Shown here: in pieces, positions 56,353 to 64,000 of the stretch
How the letters are laid out: the number at the start of each line of letters is the position of its first letter
How positions within the stretch are numbered: the first letter of the stretch is position 1
Source: Archegozetes longisetosus
Taxonomy: Eukaryota; Arthropoda; Arachnida; Sarcoptiformes; Trhypochthoniidae
Assembly (NCBI GenBank): GCA_018873245.2
Contig: JAEMBT020000004.1
Span: 4,078,573 to 4,142,572 of the forward strand
Direction of reading: 5' to 3'
DNA length: 64,000 nucleotides
Notes under the pieces: model-generated
What the model was told of the DNA's origin: nothing
Seen by the model: the letters and a program-made list of their open reading frames with translations, nothing else
The model's database searches: none
Made by a program: the position numbers and the translations under genes

Positions 56353-58201
56353 ATGAAACTAAGGTTAGCTGCTCTCGAGGTAAGTCTAGCTAACTGCTAA
56401 TTACGAATAACCATTGAAATGAATTGCTCAAGGAAACTTATTTCTCGTGCAATTTTTTGATCTAAAAGTGGGATCCGGTGTCTTTATTGCAAAAGTATGA
56501 CAACCAAACTTTGACTTTTAAAGAATGTCCCACCAGGTCGCTTTTGAAAATCTTAGCCAACAGTTTGAACTTCAGGTAAAGCTCTGCTTTCTGTTGGTTG
56601 TCTCAAATGATTTCTTATAACTTTATGTCAGTTATGAACTATTTACGCCGGCTGATGGCGAATATGGGACTCCAAGCGAAAACGGTTCTTGGAGTGGGAT
56701 GGTGGGAATGTTACAAAGAAACGTCAGTTTTTATCAACTCGTTAGTTGTCTCCAATACTAAATCTTATTGCTTTACAGGAGTGTGATATCACAATAACCC
56801 CAATGACTGTCACTCATCAGAGATTACCATTTATTAAATTTTCTAAAGAACTATTTCCTGACCCCTACACTATTTCGAGTCAATCTGGAAATGACGTGGA
56901 AAACGATTTGATTGATTTTCTTAAATCCGTTGACTCTTTTGTTTGGCTTTTATTATTTGTTTCGATTTTTCTAATAACTTCTATTAATTCATTGCACCTC
57001 AAACTTATGGGAATCAAAATAAGTTTTTATAGACAGTTTTGGCAACTGTTTCGGGTTTTACTTTTTCAAAGCAAGTTTCGCTTTAAATGATTTTTGTCTT
57101 CAATTGACCATAATTTTTTATTTTAGCCCATCTACGGCTCGAATCGCTATCAATATATTCAATATTAACCTCACTTTTTGTTTTATGCTATTTCATAATA
57201 ACTAACTGGTTCACTTCTTTGATTGGCTCTTTAATGGTTATCGGCCTACAGAAAACTGTAATCGAAACATTGAGTCAATTGGCAGAAGCCAAGGATGTTG
57301 TGCCAACACTTTATTTCGGTACTGGTGTAGAAACTTATTTCAAAGTAAGAAAATCTTTTATGCTTATACCTTATCAGACAAAGCCAAAAAACTATTCGAT
57401 AAATAATTGCTAAACAACAGTTTCAGCTCATAACTAAACTAATGGCAAATCTAAAGCTTCAGTCAAAGTTGTATTACTTAGGAACTCGTTCTATAATTGC
57501 ATTCATATTGTCTGTAGAAAAGTGACTTAAAAGATAATATCGAAATTTGGCGAAGAATCAAAGCAAATGAAAATCTGGCTCTACTCAAAAGTGATAGCAG
57601 TTATACTAATCCAGAACTAATTCAATTATTAAGAGATGGAAAGGCAGCTATGATTGAAGCACGAAATGATGCGATCATTTTGAAAATATATTATTGCAAA
57701 TTATATCCAGATTTACGAATGCATATGTCAAAAGAAACATTCTACAATGCCATGCAAGCACTTGGATATCGTATTGATCTCGATTTGAATTTGATCAAAA
57801 AAATCGATAAATTGTAATATTATTTAACAAGTCTTTAATAGTCATATGATCAAATCAATATTGATTTTAGGATTCATGCCATTCAAGCACATGGTTTTTT
57901 GGATAAATGGTTCGCTAAAATGTTTTATGATTATGCGGCTCAGAATGACACTAAATTACAATTATGTGTTCACGATCAATGGGACAAAATCGATGGCATC
58001 AATTATATAGATTTAAAAAACATGAGAACATGTTTCTACTTATTGGGTTGTGGTATAGGTTTTGCTGTTTTTCTATTTGTATGTGAGATAGTAACCAAGT
58101 CTAATATACTCAAAAATGCAAAAAATCATTACAAGCAGAATAATAATGTGGAACTACCTCATTCTCACTACAATAGATATAGTATGAAACATCGTTTTTG
58201 A
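56353..58201 (+). CDS. Ionotropic receptor/glutamate-receptor family protein, seven exons, one frameshift
   Basis: Ligand-gated channel family used for chemosensing in arthropods. Exons by GT..AG: 56353-56379, 56469-56575, 56632-56722, 56779-57074, 57127-57344, 57518-57813, 57871-58201, all in consistent phase. S1 lobe: LLKILANSLN, ADGEYGTPSENGSWSGMVGM, CDITITPMTVTHQRL. M1 is FVWLLLFVSIFLITSI. STARIAI opens the pore/M3 side, with WFTSLIGSLMV after it. S2 follows, and the last helix is FYLLGCGIGFAVFLFVCEI. Exon 5 changes frame once near 57150-57175. There is no signal peptide or amino-terminal domain in the model. It is either a recent pseudogene or a base-calling error. Confidence 0.78.
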
Positions 58202-58649
58202 CCAAAATGTTATTGTATCCAAATTTCAAGCTATGAGTCATTAATTGAGATAAAACAAAAGAATGTGGCCTAAAATGTGTTTGAGAAATCAGGTTTCAAT
58301 TCGGGTGTGTTTCACGTTTGAGTGAACACGGAAATTGTATATCATTATGAGTGTTGCATCAAATAAGTTGTGTTTGGTTTTGACTTGGCTACAAACTCGA
58401 GGCTCTTTTAGTCGTTTATATCTCTTAAACACTTATTGTCTTTCAGGCTAAATTGATTTGAATAGGAAAATATTTTCGTTAATATAAGCAAAGCATGTAT
58501 TTATGGTGAACGACGGGTTTGTATAAGTGAGTGATGAACATGAAGTGTCAAAAATAAGTAATAAACGTCACGTCAATAAAAACTTGTTTTTCACTTTCCA
58601 ATGTCATTTTGCTCAAAGTTATAGCACGTGAAACAACTATGAATCCGAA
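58202..58649. other. Intergenic spacer, receptor to protease
   Basis: About 450 bp between the receptor stop and the protease ATG. It presumably holds the receptor 3' end and protease promoter. No clear TATA box is assigned. Confidence 0.4.
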
Positions 58650-61600
58650 ATGCTTAAAACTATGATTAAGTTAATTATTTTATATTTAGCCATTTTTGTT
58701 GGAGCTACCATTTGTACCAAGTAAGTACTCTTCAATTGGTTTCAATTTTATGCTTACAAATTTAGTTAAATTGACGCAGATATTTACTTGGCTCAAATAT
58801 TCCATTTATCTCGGACTACATCATTTTTTAAACTTTCTAAAACCTAATCATTGGACCATTCAAAAATATCAGTATTGTTGTTGATTACCTTCATTTCCGA
58901 CAGTTTGTTGTCTAGACTTGTGTCATGATCAAACGTTAAGTTAATCCAAACATGAATATGATTCGCAACAATACTGATATTTACTAAAAGTAAAGCCAAC
59001 TTCAAGTGCTTATCGCTACCTCATTAAAGACTAACCTAAAAATTATTTTCCTTGCGTTGGTGATAGTTCGAGGCTATTGAAAGATTTTTTTCTGACGTAC
59101 CTATAATTTTACTTTTAAATAGAGAAATAGTTTCATGATTTTGAAATAATTAGTCAGCAAAAGTTTTTACAAACATTTTCGTGAAATACGATAGCACTTG
59201 AAAAAATAGAGACATTATAGGAATTTGAGTAATTTTCGTATCCTATCTTTTCAATTCAAGCAGAAATGATACACGCGAAATAAGTCGCGAACGTGTTATA
59301 AGTAATCCTAAAAAATCTTCGACTGCTGACGATGCTGTTCGTAAAGACCTGTTGGGTCACATCTCAAGACAAGCTAAAAACGATTCAACAGTTTCAACAA
59401 ACAAAGAAAAGGAGAAACCGGATACTATTGAATATAAGTGCGGAGGAACTATATCAGTTTATACAAGCCTAGAAATTACAAGTCCACTATATCCATCGAA
59501 ATACCCACCAAACGTAGATTGTAAGTGGAATATAAGGGCACAAAACGGTCAAACTATCAAAATAGAGATCTTTAAACTGCTTATTGAACGCGATGGCGCC
59601 TGTAAATTTGATTACTTGGAAATAAAAGGAGTTAAAAAGTTGTGCGGAAAAGTCACTGACTCTGAATATGCTATCAACTCGTCCAGTACTGAGCTTATAT
59701 TTCATTCTGATGCCAACAATGAAGACTTTGGGTTTCATATTCGAGTTTTGGCCGAATCGCGTGATTGTATCCGACATTTGAATGTCACAAACTACGCAAT
59801 CATTACTTCACCCAAATATCCGGCCAATTATGACGACTCTACTGATTGCTGGACACTAATAACAACTGATGAAAACACGACTTTAGTGCTCACCTTCGAA
59901 GTACTGGATTTAGAACATGACCAAAAGTGTGCTTACGATTATCTCGAGATTTTCGACTCACATTTCGCTAATAACTCGTTAGGAAAGTTATGCGAAAAAC
60001 CAGTGAACGTCACCTTATCTTTACAATCATCAAGGAATGCACTGCTGTTACACTTTCATTCGGACCAACTGTTGAATTCAAAAGGGTTTCGCGCAGATGT
60101 GACCACATCTCGAAGTTCTATTTCTGATTTTGGCTGCAATTGGAAAGTCAATTGGGCTAATATGACCATAACAAGTCCCTCATATCCACAGAATTATCCA
60201 CCAAACTTGAATTGTGAGATATCCATATCTGCGCCATCAAAAGATGAAAGAATTGTTATTCTCTTTGATTGGATTCATTTAGAGGTTGGTTCTAATTGTA
60301 CAATAAGCGATAGACTTGAGATGTGGGAAAGTGAGTCTTCGCCTACGAGAATCATTTGTGGCCGAAAGACTCAACCCTTTAAATATGTCTCGAAGAACAG
60401 GACAGTGAAAATTAAATTCATTTCTGATGGATTCGCAGAATTCCCTGGGTTCAAAGCAAGATTGACTTTTCTGGGCAATAATCCCGAGAAACCAAGTTTT
60501 AAAATCAGTTCAAAACTGATGCGATCTCCACAAAACGCATCTGTGATGATAGGCTCATCTCATGTTCTCCATTGCGAACCGTTAGGCAACGATGTGATCA
60601 CTTGGTTTAAAGATGATAAGGCCATAAAAACAGGTGTTTCATCTGATGGTAAAACTCTAATTATCAGAGAATTCACGGCTAGATCTGCCGGAAGGTATAT
60701 CTGTAAATTCGGTAAAGAATATAGAGAAGCGTGGCTTAAAGTGCGCCAAACAAATTGCCCGTCAGTTATCTTTAGAAAAAGACCCAAAGATCAAACGGTC
60801 AGCGAAGGAGACTTTGTTATGCTTGAGTGCAATGTTGCTGATGTAAAAATGCCCATCACCTGGGAAAAGGATGGCAAACAAATAGCAAACAACTCTAGGG
60901 TCCATCAGTTACAAAACGGATATCTGATTCTTGATCCGACAACCAATGAAGATTCCGGCATTTATTTTTGCGTGGCTAGGACTAGCTCAGCTGATTGTAA
61001 ATCCAAGTCCGGCGCACGTGTTATTGTTAATCAAAGGGTTAATGTCAATACTGTTTGTGGTATCTCTCAAGCAAGTATGCCAAAAACAGATAACGGAAAA
61101 ATCATCGGTGGCACTGAAGCCGCGAGGGACGCGTTTCCATGGCACGTCATGTTCTGGGACTATAGAAGAAGGTCTTTTTGTGGCGGCGTAAGTCTTTGTC
61201 CGTTTATCACGTGCTACGAATGAGCATTAAATTCCTAGAATTTTGAATATAGAAAGCATTTCAAATTGAGTGGAAAACAAGTAAAACATGTTTAGGAATA
61301 TTTTAACCTTGGATTCAGTTAATAAATGCGACCCGATTATGATAAATTCAAGTCACAAACCACTCAAGCTTAAAATAGAATTCCTTCGAAATTTTTAGAT
61401 TCTTGACGTCAAAACTTCATTATTTCATAATTTATCTCTGATTTTTATTACCACAAATCTAATCTAAAATTCTTTGAATATTAATTAGGCTCTGCTTAAT
61501 GAGCGATGGGTAGCAACAGCAGCTCATTGCTTCGAGACTGGACAAGAATCATCAATTGAAGTGAAGCTAGGAAAATATGACCAAACCATAACTGAAGAGA

Positions 61601-62136
61601 CAGAAATGGTCACTAAGATTGCAGAAATTATCCGTCATCCGGACTTTTCACGAGAAACATTCGACAATGACATAGCATTAGTGCGATTATCGAATCACAT
61701 CTCATTCACGCCTCATATCATTCCCATTTGTTTGATAGACAAAAAAGAAAAAAAAGAGATTGAAGACTACTTTCTGAACCCAAGCAATGGTCTTCGTTTG
61801 GGTCATGTGACCGGTTGGGGACAACTGAAAGAGAACGGGCCGCAACCCAGATATCTGCAGGAACTTCGAGTCCCTATTGTAGAAGACAGCAAATGTCGAT
61901 CTTCGACAGCATTCAAAGTGACATCAAATATGTTTTGTGCTGGCTATGGAAAGGAAGTATTAGGTGACGCCTGTAAAGGAGACTCTGGCGGACCTTTTGT
62001 TGTGCCGTACAAGTCACGATGGATCATATTAGGAGTTGTTTCGTGGGGTGAAGGATGCGGTCGTAATGGCAAATATGGCTTTTATACCAAGATCAATAAC
62101 TATTTGGATTGGATTAATGCTATCATTAAGTTATGA
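58650..62136 (+). CDS. Secreted CUB3-Ig2-trypsin modular serine protease, intact
   Basis: 880 residues from exons 58650-58720, 59264-61187 and 61489-62136. Signal peptide: MLKTMIKLIILYLAIFVGA. Three CUB domains: CGGTISVYTS..., CIRHLNVTNY..., CNWKVNWANM..., each with SPxYPxxYP or similar. Two Ig domains follow (WFKDDKAI/GRYICKFG; WEKDGKQIANN/GIYFCVAR). The trypsin domain opens at KIIGGTEAARDAFPW. The catalytic triad is His in TAAHC, Asp in DNDIALVRL and Ser in CKGDSGGPF; Asp in LGDACKGDS predicts Arg/Lys specificity. VCGIS before the cleavage site and IPICLID would form the propeptide disulfide. It fits an immune or matrix cascade protease, a role that is inferred. All splice phases agree. Confidence 0.92.
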
Positions 62137-62557
62137 CCAAAAAGTTTAATTGCTTTTGGTTTTGTAAATATTTTTTACCAAAAACTGTTATCTTATAAAT
62201 TTCCGCGTTATTTCATATAATTTATATTTTGTACAGTTTTATATTTTTGCTGGCAATGCGAACGATTTTTAATGCAACACCTTTTGTTTTAAAAAGGATA
62301 AAACCTAAGCTAAACAAAATCTTGTGTATTTGAAATAAAAAATAAAAACAAATGAAATAATCTTACTCGAGATCTTAAGGTTGTCCTTAAGTTACATCTT
62401 TATTCGGAGTTCCCCAGAAATTCTTATAATTACACTAAATTTAGAAACTAGTTGATTCAACTTGAAGTAAACTACTTTAATTGTACTGAAATTGAAACTG
62501 CAATTAAAATAATCAACTTATAATAATTAACTATTGGTTTTAGACTTAATTAATGAT
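62137..62557. other. Convergent 3' ends of protease and OSCP genes
   Basis: AT-rich spacer between convergent stop codons. Several AATAAA-type signals (for example around 62335) could serve the protease transcript. No gene is seen. Confidence 0.45.
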
Positions 62558-63477
62558 CTAAACAGCTTGTTTGATAAGATTAGAGTAGAAAGTGAATTTA
62601 CTTCTGATAGACATATCAATATAGTGTTCACCCGCAAAGTCCACAGTCATTCCGCCTAATATGGTTGGGTCTACTCTCAAAGTCAACGACAATTTCTTGC
62701 CTAAAAACCAAATCAATAATGAGACTCAAACTTAGCACCAATCACACGAACCTTTGACAAATCCTTTTAGTGATTCTTCGATTTCTCTTCTGGTGCTTTC
62801 GTCGATCTCTTTTGCAGTAGTGACCGTGCACTCGAGCTCTCCACGCGAGACAGACATAACTCGGTTGAATGATCTCGCTACAGACGGCAACAACTTAATT
62901 CTTCCGTTTTCAGCCATAACACCAATTAAGTTGAGTGTGAGCTCGTTTAGTTTGATTTTTGATGAAAGAGCTTGGTTTAATATATTCTTCTTTTCATCTG
63001 CCTATATTGAACACATTCAAACGCAATTAATCATTCAAGTAGAAAATGTAATAATTTACTTTTCACAATTAAAACACAATTATTTGGATAAAAGTCAATT
63101 ATTTCGAGATAGAGACAGAAATTAGCTTTAAAGTGACATAAGGTTGAACGAGTCAATCAATAAGATTGACGTCACGTTAAAACATATAATGCCTTTAAAA
63201 TCTCAATTCAAACCTTAATTAACGGATTGAGTAGTAGTTCCTTGAATTTAACGTCTTTCTGGGACAATTCCAACAACTTTTTCAAATCATTGTCAACTGC
63301 ATCCAATTGATTTTTTTTAGAAGCTGCTGAATAAAGAGCAGAAGCATATCTTCCGTCGACTCCAAAGAGCGGTATCGGAGTTTTGACTAAGGATGAATCA
63401 GATGAAGCACTTCGAGACAATAGGGAACGAATTGATACATTCAATAGTTGACGCGAAGATACTAGGCTTCGGGACAT
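62558..63477 (-). CDS. ATP5PO: Mitochondrial ATP synthase subunit O (OSCP), three exons, intact
   Basis: OSCP joins the peripheral stalk to the F1 head of ATP synthase in the mitochondrial inner membrane. Exons on minus: 63477-63214, 63001-62752, 62700-62558; introns have GT..AG and phases match, giving 218 residues (family about 210). A basic, Ser-rich targeting sequence (MSRSLVSSRQLLNVSIRSLL) precedes PIPLFGVDGRYASALYSAA. The middle has NGRIKLLPSVARSFN. The C-terminus is LRVDPTILGGMTVDFAGEHY then IDMSIRSKF. This is a standard housekeeping gene and shows host reading frames are sound here. Confidence 0.95.
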
Positions 63478-63792
63478 CTAAATTTAGATTTAATCAATTA
63501 ATTAGTTCTAATAATATTAATAATTAAATCAATTTTACCATTTTATGGATTTCTTGCTTTAGAGGTCACTAAACAAACGGATAGCAAATATTTTATTTAA
63601 GAGTGTGTTAACTGTTCGTGGGACTAGGGCTACAGTTATACTATTTTTGATTGTAATATTTATTTTTCTTATCATATCTTATATTGGTTGAGAGCGCTCT
63701 CTATTATCAATATATGTGTAACTCTATCTTTTAAAACACATGTCTTTCTGTTTGCATTCAATTGTAAACACTTGATTAATTCATTTGAAATA
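63478..63792. promoter_or_regulatory. Bidirectional promoter region, OSCP/NHP2
   Basis: About 315 bp between divergent starts of two housekeeping genes. No TATA box is obvious. It probably drives both. Confidence 0.45.
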
Positions 63793-64000
63793 ATGGGCAA
63801 ATCAAAGAGAGAAAAGCGTGAATCAGATGTAACTGAAGAACCTGACGCAAAGAAAGTAAAAACAGAAGTATTAGAAGAAACTAATATATCGATTAATGAT
63901 TCGCGACAATGGAGTGAATTGTCTTATGACCAAAAACTTCAATTCACTTCTATAATCGCTAAACCTATGGCATCAAAGAAGTTGGCCAAAAAACTATTCA
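63793..64000 (+). CDS. NHP2: H/ACA snoRNP subunit 2 (NHP2), 5' part only
   Basis: The ATG at 63793 begins MGKSKREKRESDVTEEPDAK, a charged N-terminus. WSELSYDQKLQFTSIIAKPM and ASKKLAKKLF follow. The AKPMASKKLAKKL segment is the conserved start of the L7Ae-like domain of NHP2, which binds H/ACA guide RNAs for rRNA pseudouridylation. The rest lies outside the window. Confidence 0.8.
   Translation, partial: MGKSKREKRESDVTEEPDAKKVKTEVLEETNISINDSRQWSELSYDQKLQFTSIIAKPMASKKLAKKLF

Noticed and set aside
56598..56786. Open frame at 56598-56786
   Set aside because: It is out of phase with the receptor exon that encodes GEYGTPSENGSWSGMV, so it is a shadow.
1..64000. Reassigned stop codons (TGA or TAA read as sense)
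   Set aside because: Stops in transposons are single and mixed (TAA, TAG, TGA), while the protease and OSCP genes use normal stops and no internal ones. Ordinary decay explains them.

Overview
The window is metazoan nuclear DNA, most likely from an arthropod. It is AT-rich, introns are short (44 to 110 bp, GT..AG), and it holds ionotropic-receptor, CUB/Ig serine protease, OSCP, NHP2, formin, BBS7 and RCBTB sequences. A mite is my best guess, but the sequence does not prove it.

Layout. (1) 1 to ~13,000 is a Polinton/Maverick (adintovirus-like) element running off the left edge. It carries protein-primed DNA polymerase B, a chromodomain integrase, a zinc-ribbon/PLA2-like protein, the FtsK/HerA-type packaging ATPase, penton and hexon-like capsid proteins, an adenain-like protease, a fibre-like protein, several small conserved genes and a captured matrix metalloproteinase. 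At least six genes carry frameshifts or stops, so this is a recently dead copy. Ten of twelve core genes start inside TAAATG, which suggests a shared initiator. (2) 13,140 to 13,583 is a small coiled-coil gene behind a heat-shock element and TATA box. (3) 14,165 to 36,800 is a transposon graveyard. It contains an LTR gag-protease fragment next to an RCBTB pseudogene, a rearranged mariner element, a Harbinger element, an inverted duplication with two facing TATA boxes, a broken diaphanous formin, a BBS7 5' fragment, a hAT element with a Merlin element nested inside it (both target duplications readable), and a second mariner copy. (4) 37,041 to 45,451 (minus) is an intronless STAND protein: NB-ARC plus about 55 TPR units of 42 residues, interrupted by one base deletion. 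(5) 45,452 to 56,300 is gene-poor and holds three palindromic MITEs with readable target duplications. (6) 56,353 to the end is active-looking host sequence: a seven-exon ionotropic receptor (one frameshift), an intact 880-residue CUB3-Ig2-trypsin protease, intact ATP synthase OSCP (minus) and the start of NHP2 (plus).

The disruptions are concentrated in mobile elements and gene relics. The protease and OSCP genes read through cleanly, so a uniformly poor sequence does not explain the breaks, although single homopolymer indels may be base-calling errors.
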